Positions 23,758 to 31,014 are shown, numbered from the stretch's first letter. The stretch is 36,676 bases of DNA from Desulfovibrio piger ATCC 29098 (GCF_000156375.1 NZ_DS996360.1:9973-46648), one strand, 5' to 3'. The notes: generated by a model from the sequence alone, not told the origin. Made by a program: numbers and translations.

Positions 23758-23765
23758 GGTGTCAA
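23736..23765 (-). promoter_or_regulatory. Promoter of the enolase-superfamily/TAXI-TRAP operon
   Basis: Minus strand: perfect TTGACA (23765-23760), 18-base spacer, TAGTAT (23741-23736), start near 23729, 45 bases before the ATG. The spacer and -10 box lie inside the palindrome at 23730-23757, which fits repression by steric block. Confidence 0.6.
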
Positions 23766-23825
23766 TTATCGGGGAAGCATTTTTTTATGAAATTTTTCCA
23801 AAAAAATGTTGCCGGGCAACAGGGC

Positions 23826-23852
23826 AAAAAAAAGGCTGCCCGCAGGCAGCCT
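23826..23852 (-). terminator. Terminator of the NTF2-like gene
   Basis: On the minus strand an 8-bp stem AGGCTGCC/GGCAGCCT (23845-23852 with 23833-23840), loop of four, followed by eight T residues (23833-23826). Confidence 0.88.
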
Positions 23853-23876
23853 CGAAATATCGCATCAGGGAAGGGA

Positions 23877-24335
23877 TCAGCGGATGGCGCAGTTGCCGTC
23901 ACGGCAATCCTGCGAGGGGACCACGGGCGTGGCCTGGAAGAGGACGATCTTGGTCTCCTTGCCGACCTTGTTCAGGACCATGGTATAGCGCATCAGGCCC
24001 TGGGGCAGGGCGGGCGTGGCCGAGCCCTTGAGCTCGCCGTTGGCCGTGACCAGGGTCACGTCACCCATGACGGTGCTGCGCATGTTGCTGAGGCGGATAC
24101 GGTCGATGACCAGCTTCCTTTCCTTGAGGCTGGCCAGGAAGTGTTCCTTGTCCTGGATATGGCCGTTGGCGCTGACATGCCAGTAATTGGGGGCCAGGAG
24201 CTTGTCCAGGGACTCCACGTCACCGGTCATGAGGGCTTCTGCATACAGTTCGGTCACATCAGCCTTGGCCAGGGCCGCACCGGCAAAGATCAGACCCAGG
24301 GCCAGCGATACAAGGAACATGCGGAACAGCTTCAT
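23877..24335 (-). CDS. Secreted NTF2-like (SnoaL/DUF4440-type) protein
   Basis: A 152-residue protein with a signal peptide (MKLFRMFLVSLALGLIFAGAALA, cleavage near ALA-KA). The mature domain is NTF2-like: an N-terminal helix with TELYAEALMTGDVESLDKLLAPNYWHVSANGHIQDKEHFLASLK, then alternating strands typical of the cone-shaped fold. Such domains bind small molecules or act as enzymes in many pathways, and the function here cannot be told. A C-terminal pair of cysteines (DCRDGNC) could form a disulfide or bind metal. GGAGGA precedes the ATG. It stands alone, with its own terminator, divergent from cysK. Confidence 0.82.
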   Translation of the reverse strand: MKLFRMFLVSLALGLIFAGAALAKADVTELYAEALMTGDVESLDKLLAPNYWHVSANGHIQDKEHFLASLKERKLVIDRIRLSNMRSTVMGDVTLVTANGELKGSATPALPQGLMRYTMVLNKVGKETKIVLFQATPVVPSQDCRDGNCAIR

Positions 24336-24382
24336 GATGTATCCTCCTTTGGAGCTAGGGTAGACGATACCTGTTATAAAAA

Positions 24383-24411
24383 ACGGTACGGGGCATCATG
24401 GCGGCTGTCAA
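24383..24411 (-). promoter_or_regulatory. Possible promoter of the NTF2-like gene
   Basis: Minus strand: perfect TTGACA (24411-24406) with TACCGT 17 bases on (24388-24383). The -10 match is poor; a TTATAA lies further downstream but at unsuitable spacing. Confidence 0.25.
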
Positions 24412-24441
24412 GCTGTGTCCATTGTCGCGCAGCGCGTCGAT

Positions 24442-24470
24442 TTGCAAAACCCGCCCGGCTGGCATATAGT
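24442..24470 (+). promoter_or_regulatory. Promoter of the cysteine synthase gene
   Basis: TTGCAA (24442-24447) and TATAGT (24465-24470) are exactly 17 bases apart, 44 bases before the ATG. Confidence 0.6.
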
Positions 24471-24513
24471 GATGTTCCTCTTTTTATTCCCTGACTTTTA
24501 GCAAGGATACAGC

Positions 24514-25431
24514 ATGCTCACCAATATTCTGCAAAGCATCGGCAGAACCCCTTTGCTGCGTCTGAACGCTCTCGGCGCAGATCTGCCCGGTACGGTCTGG
24601 CTCAAGCTCGAAAACCGCAATCCCGGGGGATCCATCAAGGATCGCGTGGCCTTCCATGTGATCGACAAGACCATGGAGTGGGGCGACATCGAGGCCGGCG
24701 GCACCATCGTGGAAGCCACCAGCGGCAACCTGGGTATCGGCATCGCTCTGGTGGCTGCCGTGCGGGGCCTGCACTGCGTGCTGACCATGCCCGATTCCAT
24801 GAGCGTGGAGCGTCGCAACCTGCTGCATGCCCTGGGCGCGGAACTGGTGCTGACCCCGGCCGCCGAAGGCATGAAGGGGGCCATCAAGGTCGCGGAAAAA
24901 CTGGCGGAAGAGCGCAACGGCCTGCTGTTCGGGCAGTTCTCCAACCCGCTGGCCGTGGAGGCCCACTATCTCACCACCGGCCCCGAGATCCTTGCCGACA
25001 GCGTGGGCCATATGGACGTGCTGGTGGCCGGTGTGGGCTCCGGTTCGTCCATCACGGGCACGGGCCGCTTCCTCAAGGAGAACATCCCCGGCTTCAAGGT
25101 CATGGCCGTGGAACCGGCGGAATCCCCCGTCCTTTCCGGCGGCCAGGCCGGGCAGCACGGCATCCAGGGCATCGGGGCCAATTTCGTGCCTTCCATCCTG
25201 GACCGCAGCCTGCTGGACGAGATCATCCAGGTGCCCACGGCAGAGGCCATGGCCACGGCACGCCGCCTGATGCGCCTGCAGGGCGTGTGCGCGGGCATCT
25301 CCACCGGCGCCAACGTGCTGGCCGCCCTCAGCGTGGCCGCCCGTCCCGAGATGCAGGGCAAGAACATCGTGACCTTTGCCTGCGATACCGGCGAACGCTA
25401 CATGTCCACGCCCCTGTTCCGTCAGGACTAG
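24514..25431 (+). CDS. cysK: Cysteine synthase family protein (O-acetylserine sulfhydrylase-like)
   Basis: A 305-residue fold-type II PLP enzyme expected to make cysteine from O-acetylserine and sulfide in the cytoplasm. Landmarks: SIGRTPLLRL at the start, the Schiff-base Lys in NPGGSIKDR, the cofactor phosphate loop GVGSGSSITGTGRFLK, and the final Ser/Asp region TFACDTGERYMST. The substrate-binding loop reads TSGNLGIG rather than the usual TSGNTGIA, so the Thr that binds the substrate carboxylate is Leu. That change is known from other members of the superfamily (for example SbnA has SGNLG), so a related but different beta-replacement reaction is possible. The ATG follows AAGGA. It has its own promoter and terminator. 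Confidence 0.88.
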   Translation: MLTNILQSIGRTPLLRLNALGADLPGTVWLKLENRNPGGSIKDRVAFHVIDKTMEWGDIEAGGTIVEATSGNLGIGIALVAAVRGLHCVLTMPDSMSVERRNLLHALGAELVLTPAAEGMKGAIKVAEKLAEERNGLLFGQFSNPLAVEAHYLTTGPEILADSVGHMDVLVAGVGSGSSITGTGRFLKENIPGFKVMAVEPAESPVLSGGQAGQHGIQGIGANFVPSILDRSLLDEIIQVPTAEAMATARRLMRLQGVCAGISTGANVLAALSVAARPEMQGKNIVTFACDTGERYMSTPLFRQD

Positions 25432-25470
25432 CCCTGGCGGGAGCCCAGGGCTTCCCCATGACGAGCTGTG

Positions 25471-25501
25471 AAAAAGCCCCCTCCATGAGGGGGCTTTTTT
25501 T
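25471..25501. terminator. Bidirectional terminator between cysK and mgtE
   Basis: An 8-bp stem AGCCCCCT/AGGGGGCT (25475-25482 with 25488-25495) with five A residues before and seven T residues after; works for cysK on plus and mgtE on minus. Confidence 0.88.
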
Positions 25502-25710
25502 ATGGTATGGCGTGGCGGTGACCGTACCTGTCCGCATAAGACGCGCCGGGAAGGGCGTTTGCAGAAGACCCTTCACGTCAGCGGCCGTATGGCGGCCGCA
25601 AAGCCGTGCCCGTGGTGGTACAGCTTTGCGGACAGGGGGACGGCAACGCGGGGGAGCCCTTCAAGGACACACCGGAGGTGTCCTGCCTTCCCTGAGGCTC
25701 CCTTGCGGTC
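25502..25710 (-). repeat. 3' region of mgtE with hairpins and a diverged copy of the structured repeat
   Basis: No gene seen. Bases 25581-25613 match the first 34 bases of the 71-bp repeat (near 3857 and 29262) with about six mismatches and one gap. Nearby are CCGCAAAGC/GCTTTGCGG (about 25598-25635), AGGACAC/GTGTCCT and GGGAGCC/GGCTCCC stems, all in the stretch between the mgtE stop and the terminator at 25471-25501. Confidence 0.45.
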
Positions 25711-27093
25711 TTAGCCCGCCTGCCGCAGCAGGTCGCCCAGGAAGGCATAGGCGAAGGCGAAGTAGATGAACACGCCCACCAGATCCATGATGGAGGTGAT
25801 GAGGGGCGAGGACAGGGTGGCGGGGTCCGTGCCGATGCGCCGGGCCACGAAGGGCAGGAGCACGCCGATGATGCCGCCCAGCACGGTGCAGACCAGCATG
25901 CTCAGGCCCACCACCAGCAGCACGTCCAGATCGATGCCCTTGGAGAACCAGGCGAGCACGGTCTCCATGCCGGCCACCACCAGGCCCAGGGCGGCGGCCA
26001 CGGGCAGCTCGCGCCGGACGACGCGCCAGACGTCCTGCCAGCGCAGGCTCACGTCGCCCAGCGCCATGGCACGGATGACGAGGGTGGCCGACTGGCTGCC
26101 CGCATTGCCGCCCATGTCCACGATGGGCGCGATAAAGGCCGCCAGCACGATGACCTGCGACAGGATCTCTTCCTGCGCGGCCACGAAGGTGCTGGTGACG
26201 ACGCCGAACAGGGTCAGCAGCACCAGCCAGAACACGCGCACGCTGAACATCTTGCGGAAGGGAGATTCGAGGATGTCCAGGTCGGTGCCGTCGGTGGTCA
26301 CCGTGCCGCCAAAGCGGGCCAGCTGGGTGGCGTCTTCCTGCTTTTCGATGTCCATGGCGTCGTCCACGGTGACGATGCCGACCATCTTTTCCCCGCCGTT
26401 GATGACGGGCAGGGCCAGCAGGTCATAGCGGCCGATGAGCTCGGAGGCCTTGCTCCGGGGCCACTGGGCCCGCGCGAACACGGGATCGCGGCGCATGATG
26501 TTCCTGATGGTCAGGGCATCATCGGCCAGCAGCAGCTCGCGCAGGGAAAGGGTGCCGCACAGATGCCCTTCCTTGTCCTGCACATAGATGACGTAGATGG
26601 TCTCCTTGTCGGCGGCGGTGGCCCGCACATGGGCCAGGGCCTGGGCCACGCTCATGTCCGGCAACACGGACACATAGTCCGAGGTGGTCACCGAGCCCAC
26701 GCTGCCCTCGGCATAGGCGGCCAGGCGCAGGATGTCCTCGCGTTCGCCATGGGCCAGAGCGGGCAGCAGGCGCTGGCGGGCGGCCTCGTCCAAGTCGTGG
26801 AACAGGTCCACGCGCTCGTCGGCGGCCATGCCTTCGAACAGGGCCACCACGGTCTCGCGGGGCAGTTCCCGCAACAGGCGGCTCTGGCGCTCTTCAGAAA
26901 AATACACGAATACTTCGGCCAGCGCCTCCGCCTTCAGGCAGGGCAGCAGGCGGGCCACATCACGGCTCTTCAGGGTCTCCAGGGCCTCGGCCATGTCGGA
27001 GGGGTGGACGCTCCCCACCAGTTCGGCAAAGGCGGTGGTATCGTGACGGGCGGACAGGTCGCGCACGGTGCGCAGCAGGTTTTCACGGATCAT
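25711..27093 (-). CDS. mgtE: Magnesium transporter MgtE
   Basis: A 460-residue Mg2+ channel/transporter. Order: N-terminal superhelical domain (about 1-125, with HPSDMAEALETL and FEGMAADERVDLFHDL), two CBS domains (about 130-255, TSDYVSVLPDMSVAQAL and YDLLALPVINGGEKMVGIVTVDDAMDI), the plug helix, then five membrane helices with the family motifs PIVDMGGNAGSQSATLVIRA and VGLSMLVCTVLGGIIGVLLPF; the pore Asp near DLVGVFIYF is also kept. In characterised MgtE the cytoplasmic domains close the pore when Mg2+ is plentiful. AAAGGAG stands eight bases before the ATG. No M-box riboswitch is recognisable upstream; instead there are four short ORFs. Confidence 0.95.
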   Translation of the reverse strand: MIRENLLRTVRDLSARHDTTAFAELVGSVHPSDMAEALETLKSRDVARLLPCLKAEALAEVFVYFSEERQSRLLRELPRETVVALFEGMAADERVDLFHDLDEAARQRLLPALAHGEREDILRLAAYAEGSVGSVTTSDYVSVLPDMSVAQALAHVRATAADKETIYVIYVQDKEGHLCGTLSLRELLLADDALTIRNIMRRDPVFARAQWPRSKASELIGRYDLLALPVINGGEKMVGIVTVDDAMDIEKQEDATQLARFGGTVTTDGTDLDILESPFRKMFSVRVFWLVLLTLFGVVTSTFVAAQEEILSQVIVLAAFIAPIVDMGGNAGSQSATLVIRAMALGDVSLRWQDVWRVVRRELPVAAALGLVVAGMETVLAWFSKGIDLDVLLVVGLSMLVCTVLGGIIGVLLPFVARRIGTDPATLSSPLITSIMDLVGVFIYFAFAYAFLGDLLRQAG

Positions 27094-27113
27094 TGGTCGT
27101 TCTCCTTTTTTCT

Positions 27114-27311
27114 TCAGCGTGCGGGATGGGGACGGCGGATGGCAGGCAGTCGGCGCTGCCCGAAGGCCGTCCGCGATCCGGGGTCATGCGGCCGGGCACG
27201 GAAGAGGAGAAAACCGTTATGCGTCCGGGGGACGGGATGGATCGGGCGCAGGTCATGGACGTTGACGCCAGAGGCGACCCGGCGGGCCATCCGTGTTTTT
27301 TTGAGGATCAT
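27114..27311 (-). CDS. Small ORF D upstream of mgtE (65 residues)
   Basis: ATG at 27311 with GGGGAGG five bases upstream. The peptide starts MILKKTRMARRVASG and is Arg/Pro/His-rich with no recognisable domain. It overlaps the end of small ORF C in another frame and ends 20 bases before the mgtE start, so translation could affect mgtE. Composition is like a random GC-rich frame; only the ribosome binding site and position speak for it. Confidence 0.35.
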   Translation of the reverse strand: MILKKTRMARRVASGVNVHDLRPIHPVPRTHNGFLLFRARPHDPGSRTAFGQRRLPAIRRPHPAR

Positions 27312-27405
27312 GACAGACCTCCCCAAGGTTGGGATGCTGGGGGCAGGCGCGTGCGAAGGCAGGCGCGGCCACGGACGACGGGAGGGGGGCAGGGTGACTG
27401 TCCAT
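27253..27405 (-). CDS. Small ORF C upstream of mgtE (50 residues, MgtL-like start)
   Basis: ATG at 27405 with AAAGGAG eight bases upstream. It begins MDSHPAPLPSS; the E. coli Mg2+-sensing leader peptide MgtL begins MEPDPTPLP. Both have an acidic residue at position 2 and Pro at 5, 7 and 9. In MgtL such acidic/Pro-rich starts destabilise ribosomes at low Mg2+ and so switch on mgtA. Similarity over nine residues is short; homology is not claimed, convergence is possible. Confidence 0.4.
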   Translation of the reverse strand: MDSHPAPLPSSVAAPAFARACPQHPNLGEVCHDPQKNTDGPPGRLWRQRP

Positions 27406-27638
27406 ACGTCGGCTCCTTTGGTTAGGGGTGTTCTCGATACAGGCCTTCCTGACGGGCGTCACGGCAGGCGCACGGCATGACGGCAGGCCTGACGCGCCGG
27501 TACGGGACGCGCGCGGTCACATGCCGCAAGGGTGTTCCATGCGGGCCAGACGGCGCCGAAGGCAATGGCGGATGATGACGGAAGACCATCCCGCAGGGCG
27601 GGGCCCGGCAGGGGACGGCAAAGGGAGGTGATGGCCTG

Positions 27639-27791
27639 TCAGCAGACAGCGCGCATCACGGACGTCCGGCCCATGACGGGGATGGACGAGCGGGAAGGAT
27701 GCAGGACATGACGGCGCGCCCGGAAGATGATCCGGTCACGGACGGGGCCGTGCTGGGGGACAGACGGCAGGAAGATGAAGGTATGGGACAT
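27639..27791 (-). CDS. Small ORF B upstream of mgtE (50 residues)
   Basis: ATG at 27791 with GAGGAGG four bases upstream, the strongest ribosome binding site of the group. It begins MSHTFIFLPSVPQHGPVRD and is rich in Arg, Ser and Val. No domain recognised. Confidence 0.35.
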   Translation of the reverse strand: MSHTFIFLPSVPQHGPVRDRIIFRARRHVLHPSRSSIPVMGRTSVMRAVC

Positions 27792-27847
27792 GAGACCTCC
27801 TCGCAGGGCTGGCACTGCCTGCGGGAAGATGGACGCAAGGCAGGCGA

Positions 27848-27904
27848 TCAGCGTGACGGGACAGATACCTGGATACTGGGAGGGATGGGACTGTCGGATG
27901 ACAT
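27848..27904 (-). CDS. Small ORF A upstream of mgtE (18 residues)
   Basis: ATG at 27904 with AAGGAG five bases upstream; the peptide is MSSDSPIPPSIQVSVPSR, with an Asp and three Pro within the first ten residues. A 7-bp hairpin GGCCGTC/GACGGCC (27925-27943) stands just upstream. Confidence 0.3.
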   Translation of the reverse strand: MSSDSPIPPSIQVSVPSR

Positions 27905-27924
27905 GGGAACTCCTTGCGTGACAT

Positions 27925-27943
27925 GGCCGTCAGTTCGACGGCC
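27925..27943. repeat. Perfect 7-bp hairpin before small ORF A
   Basis: GGCCGTC (27925-27931) and GACGGCC (27937-27943) around AGTTC. No T-run follows on either strand, so it is not a terminator. It could mark the 5' end of the mgtE leader or insulate the first ribosome binding site. Confidence 0.4.
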
Positions 27944-28154
27944 TGTTTCCTATGACACAGATAGGAATAGAAGTCCAGCAAAAAAGCCAGGATAGCGAAG
28001 ACGTCACAGAAATGTCGTAAAGGAGCAGGGCGGACAGGGGACTGCCACGGTATGCGATGCCCTCCGGCCGGAAAGCCGGGCCTGCGGTATCTGCCCGGAC
28101 AGGAAGAGGCCTGTTTTCCGGGCAGGCATCCTGCAGGAGCGGCAGGCGGCAGCC
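27944..28154 (-). other. Gene-free stretch between the acetyltransferase gene and the mgtE leader
   Basis: About 210 bases. It includes a two-part hairpin TGCCCGG/CCGGGCA with inner ACAGG/CCTGT (28092-28124) just after the acetyltransferase stop, without T-run, and a more AT-rich part (27950-28025) that may contain the promoter for the mgtE leader; no clear -35/-10 pair was found. Confidence 0.35.
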
Positions 28155-28796
28155 CTATTCCTGTCCCGTCTCCCGGCCGCTGCGCCAGAACTCGTGGAGC
28201 CGTTCCACCTGGCCGGAGCAGAGCAGGGGCATGGCCGCGTTGATACGCTCCAGCGGCCAGTCCCACCAGCGCATCTCCAGCAGCATGGCGATCTGTTCGG
28301 GGCTGAAGCGCCGGCGCAGCTCACGGGCCGGCATGCCCGCCACCACGGCATAGGGTGCCACGTCCGCGGTCACCACGGCGCGCGCGGCGATGACGGCGCC
28401 GTCACCGATGTGCACGCCGGGCATGATCATGGCTTCCGTACCGATCCAGACATCGTTGCCCACCACGGTGTCCCCGGCACGGACGAAGCCGTCCACGGCG
28501 TCCCGAAAGCCTGCCTCTTTCGGCATGTAGAAGAAGGGGAAGGTGGCGATCCAGTCCATGCGGTGGCCCTGATTGCCCGCCATGATGAAGCTGGCGCCGC
28601 TGCCGATGGAACAGAAGGAACCGATGATGAGCTTGTCCACGTCGTCGCGTTCAGGGCTCAGGTAGCGGGCACAGTCATCGAAGCTGTGGCCATGATAATA
28701 GCCGGAATAGTAGCTGTAGCGGCCCGCGCGGATGTTGGGATTGCGGATCTGCTGGTCCAGAGGGACGCCCTTGAAGGGGCTTTCAAAAAAATTCAT
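28155..28796 (-). CDS. Vat/CatB-type acetyltransferase (left-handed beta-helix)
   Basis: A 213-residue hexapeptide-repeat acyltransferase. The pattern [54 protein letters not shown] and [48 protein letters not shown] is that of xenobiotic O-acetyltransferases such as VatA/VatD and CatB, with the catalytic His in GHRMDW. Family members use acetyl-CoA to acetylate streptogramins, chloramphenicol or, more often in chromosomes, unidentified sugars. Resistance cannot be claimed from sequence. Start at 28796 follows AAGGAAA. The nearest genes (mgtE, speB) give no clue to its substrate. Confidence 0.85.
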   Translation of the reverse strand: MNFFESPFKGVPLDQQIRNPNIRAGRYSYYSGYYHGHSFDDCARYLSPERDDVDKLIIGSFCSIGSGASFIMAGNQGHRMDWIATFPFFYMPKEAGFRDAVDGFVRAGDTVVGNDVWIGTEAMIMPGVHIGDGAVIAARAVVTADVAPYAVVAGMPARELRRRFSPEQIAMLLEMRWWDWPLERINAAMPLLCSGQVERLHEFWRSGRETGQE

Positions 28797-29174
28797 GGCG
28801 TTTCCTTGCGGGAGGGCAGGCGGGGGAGAAGGACCTTTTTGAAAACTCTCGTTCCTTTTCCCGGAGCAGTATCGCTCCTGATGACCACGGCCTTGCGGGT
28901 CATCATCCGGTCGGCCCATCCCTCCCGAATACGTTTATCCGGTTGCTTGTGGCAGGCTTCGTCTTCGGACAGCGGGCTTGTGCTGTCATCGGGCGAGCCT
29001 GGAGAAGACAGGAGAGCATGGTAGCCGGGGCCTGTGGAGGATGCAACGGGCTGCGGCGAGCGGGCGCACGAAGGCGGCAGCCCATGCATGTAACGAGCGG
29101 CGCGGAGCAGGCCTGCCGTATGGAGACTGGGCCGCAGCGGAAGAGGCCTTAGAGATTGGGCCATACGAGGGCAT
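28797..29174. other. Gene-free region between the acetyltransferase and the speB terminator
   Basis: About 380 bases with no supportable gene on either strand. A 7-bp inverted repeat GATGACC/GGTCATC lies near 28878-28902. The promoter of the acetyltransferase should be here but I could not place it with confidence. Confidence 0.4.
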
Positions 29175-29210
29175 AAAAAAAGCCTGTGCCCCGAAGCGCG
29201 GGACACAGGC
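29175..29210 (-). terminator. Terminator of the speB transcript
   Basis: On the minus strand GCCTGTG/CACAGGC (29204-29210 with 29182-29188), extended after one mismatch by three or four G-C pairs, then seven T residues (29181-29175). It lies 300 bases beyond the speB stop, after the repeats. Confidence 0.75.
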
Positions 29211-29261
29211 AGGCAAAGCGTGCTGGGGAAGGAGGGGGAGAGGGAAAGCCCTCTCCCCGGA

Positions 29262-29426
29262 GCGACCGGATGGCAGCCCGCAGGGCTGTGCCCGTTGCGA
29301 CACAGGAAGCTACGGGCATCGACAGCAGAGATGCGACCGGATGGCAGCCCGTAGGGCTGTGCCCGTTGCGACGCAGGAAGCTACGGGCATCGACAGCAGA
29401 GATGCGACCGGATGGCGGCCCGCAGG
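29262..29426 (-). repeat. Tandem structured 71-bp repeats downstream of speB
   Basis: Two complete, nearly identical units (29262-29332 and 29333-29403) and the first 23 bases of a third (29404-29426). Each has a CAGCCC/GGGCTG stem and a TGCCCGT/ACGGGCA stem separated by 16 bases. They match the unit at 3857-3928 after mutY. The units abut without spacers and are in the same orientation, so this is not a CRISPR array. They lie between the speB stop and its terminator. Confidence 0.75.
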
Positions 29427-29510
29427 CGCGTTGTGGACATCGCCGGGATCAGCCGTACCGTTGGCTGTCAGGGGTGCGGGGACCCTTCCCCCAAAAGGGA
29501 TTCCCGGCCG

Positions 29511-30431
29511 TTATGCCTTGCGGGGCAGACCGGCGCGCTGGGCAAAGCCCATGAGGGCGTGGGTGAGCTTAGCGGCGGTGAAATCCGCATGGTGCAGGCC
29601 CGGCAGGGGAGCCAGCTCCACCACGTCCATGCCGACCATGCTGCGGCCCTGCAGGCAGCGCTCGATGAGCAGCAGGGCCTGATGCCAGAACAGGCCGCCG
29701 GGCGAAGGCGTGCCCGTGGCGGGCATCAGCGAGGCATCCAGACCGTCCACATCGAAGGTGATGTAGAGGCGGCGGGGAAAGTCCGCGGGCAGGGGCTGTT
29801 CCGGCAGGCCCTGGCGGAAGAGGACGTCGGCATCGTAGTGCAAGACATTGTACTGGCGGCGCACTTCCACTTCTTCGCGGCAGAAGTCGCGCATGGCGAA
29901 CTGGGCCAGCGGCAGGCCCAGGTCGGCCACGGCCCGGTGCATGACGCTGGCGTGGGAATAGATGGAGCCCTCATACTGGGAACGCAGGTCCGCATGGGCA
30001 TCGAACTGCACCACGCCAAAGGGCTCGCCCGTGCGGGCGGCCTCGGCGGCCAGGGCACGCAGGGCGCCCAGGCTCACGGTATGCTCGCCGCCCAGGATGA
30101 CGGGCAGGGCCTTGCAGCGCAGGGCGTGGGCCGTGGCGGCCTCGATGCGGTCCAGGACGGTCTCGATGGGGGCGTCACAGTCCACGGCGGGAGCGGTATA
30201 CAGGCCCGCTTCTCCCGGGGCGCTGATGCCGTCCCAGGCTTCCAGCTGCTGCGAGGCGGAAAGGATGGCGGCCGGGCCGTGGGCGGTGCCGCCGCCGTAG
30301 GAGACGCTTTGCTCCAACGGGACGGGGATGATGTGGAAGGCGGCCTGCTCCGGCTGGGCCGGTTCGTATTCCGAGGCCAGGAAGTGGCTTTCGTCGAATT
30401 CCTGATGACAGACAGTGACGGGGCTGGACAT
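29511..30431 (-). CDS. speB: Agmatinase-family ureohydrolase
   Basis: A 306-residue arginase-superfamily protein. The binuclear Mn site is complete: LGGEHTVS, QFDAHADLR and TFDVDGLDASLMPATGTPSPGG, and the final MDVVELAP motif is also kept. In most annotations this subfamily is agmatinase (agmatine to putrescine and urea), but guanidine and other guanidino-acid hydrolases share the same motifs, so the substrate is uncertain. GGAG stands eight bases before the ATG. A terminator-like hairpin lies only 20 bases upstream of the start, and structured repeats fill the 3' region. Confidence 0.88.
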   Translation of the reverse strand: MSSPVTVCHQEFDESHFLASEYEPAQPEQAAFHIIPVPLEQSVSYGGGTAHGPAAILSASQQLEAWDGISAPGEAGLYTAPAVDCDAPIETVLDRIEAATAHALRCKALPVILGGEHTVSLGALRALAAEAARTGEPFGVVQFDAHADLRSQYEGSIYSHASVMHRAVADLGLPLAQFAMRDFCREEVEVRRQYNVLHYDADVLFRQGLPEQPLPADFPRRLYITFDVDGLDASLMPATGTPSPGGLFWHQALLLIERCLQGRSMVGMDVVELAPLPGLHHADFTAAKLTHALMGFAQRAGLPRKA

Positions 30432-30450
30432 GCTCGTGTCTCCAGACAGA

Positions 30451-30480
30451 AAAACGGCCTGCTGGGGGGGCAGGCCGTTT
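30451..30480 (-). terminator. Terminator-like hairpin in the speB leader
   Basis: Minus strand: 10-bp stem AAACGGCCTG/CAGGCCGTTT (30480-30471 with 30461-30452), C-rich loop of nine, leading into a run of about four or five T residues. It ends 20 bases before the speB ATG and overlaps the expected ribosome-binding zone region, so it may act as an attenuator rather than end an upstream transcript, which already has its own terminator at 31015-31042. Confidence 0.55.
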
Positions 30481-31012
30481 AGGTTGAACTGTCAGTAAGA
30501 AAGGAAGGTACTTAGCTTACTGCATAAGGCATGCCAAAGAGTCCAGCGAGGAAAGTTTATCTATCTTGCTGTTTTTATTGTTTTTATGTTTTGTCGTAGA
30601 CGGAGGGGACGTTTAATTTTTTTTACATGGAGCCTGCCGGAGCCATACGGGGGGACAAAAATATTGCACACTCCCCCCTCTATGGGAGCCGGTCAGGGCC
30701 GCGGCGATCCGGCATATCCGCCGGCGGCCTCGTCTTTCCGGGCATTTTTTTCGCCCTGCCGGAGCAGGCCAGGCTTCAAGGACGCGTCGTCCTGCCTCCC
30801 ATACTATGGGGGGCGGGGCCGCCGCAAGGAAAAAGCGGGAGCGGTCAAAAAAGCTGGCTTCAGGCACGCCGGCCTTTCCGGGCCGGTTCAGGGATTTTGT
30901 CTCTACGGGTCGTGCTTGCAGGAGCGTGTCTGGCGGCCGCTGTCCCGCACGACTCGCCCGTGTCCGCCGTCTGCACCGGGAGATCCATCGCGGCAACAGG
31001 CCGCCAGGCATG
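30481..31012 (-). other. Gene-free region before speB
   Basis: About 530 bases between speB leader hairpin and the lactate permease terminator. Bases 30490-30640 are AT-rich and must include the speB promoter and leader; I could not assign -35/-10 boxes. I looked for guanidine or other known riboswitch cores and did not recognise one. The rest (30640-31010) is GC-rich with no gene supported. Confidence 0.4.
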
Positions 31013-31014
31013 CG

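Noticed and set aside
27094-27640. M-box (ykoK) Mg2+ riboswitch before mgtE
   Set aside because: I could not find the conserved core sequences or the expected terminator platform. A covariance search would settle this.
27631-27720. Micro-ORF on the plus strand after GGGAGGTG (ATG at 27631)
   Set aside because: Spacing from the purine run to the ATG is too short, the plus strand here is purine-rich so chance matches are expected, and no gene follows on that strand.
28155-28796. Calling the acetyltransferase a streptogramin or chloramphenicol resistance gene
   Set aside because: The family motifs fit, but chromosomal members often act on other substrates and there is no mobile-element context.
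29262-29426. CRISPR array
   Set aside because: The 71-bp units abut directly with no unique spacers, and no cas gene is in the window.
29186-29554. Open frames running through the repeat units (peptides such as RRAVPVATQEATG)
   Set aside because: Unit length of 71 shifts the frame in each copy, the copies vary as paired stems rather than as codons, and no ribosome binding site is present.
30440-30640. Guanidine riboswitch before speB
   Set aside because: No ykkC core or paired ACGR-loop hairpins recognised; only the terminator-like stem is supported.
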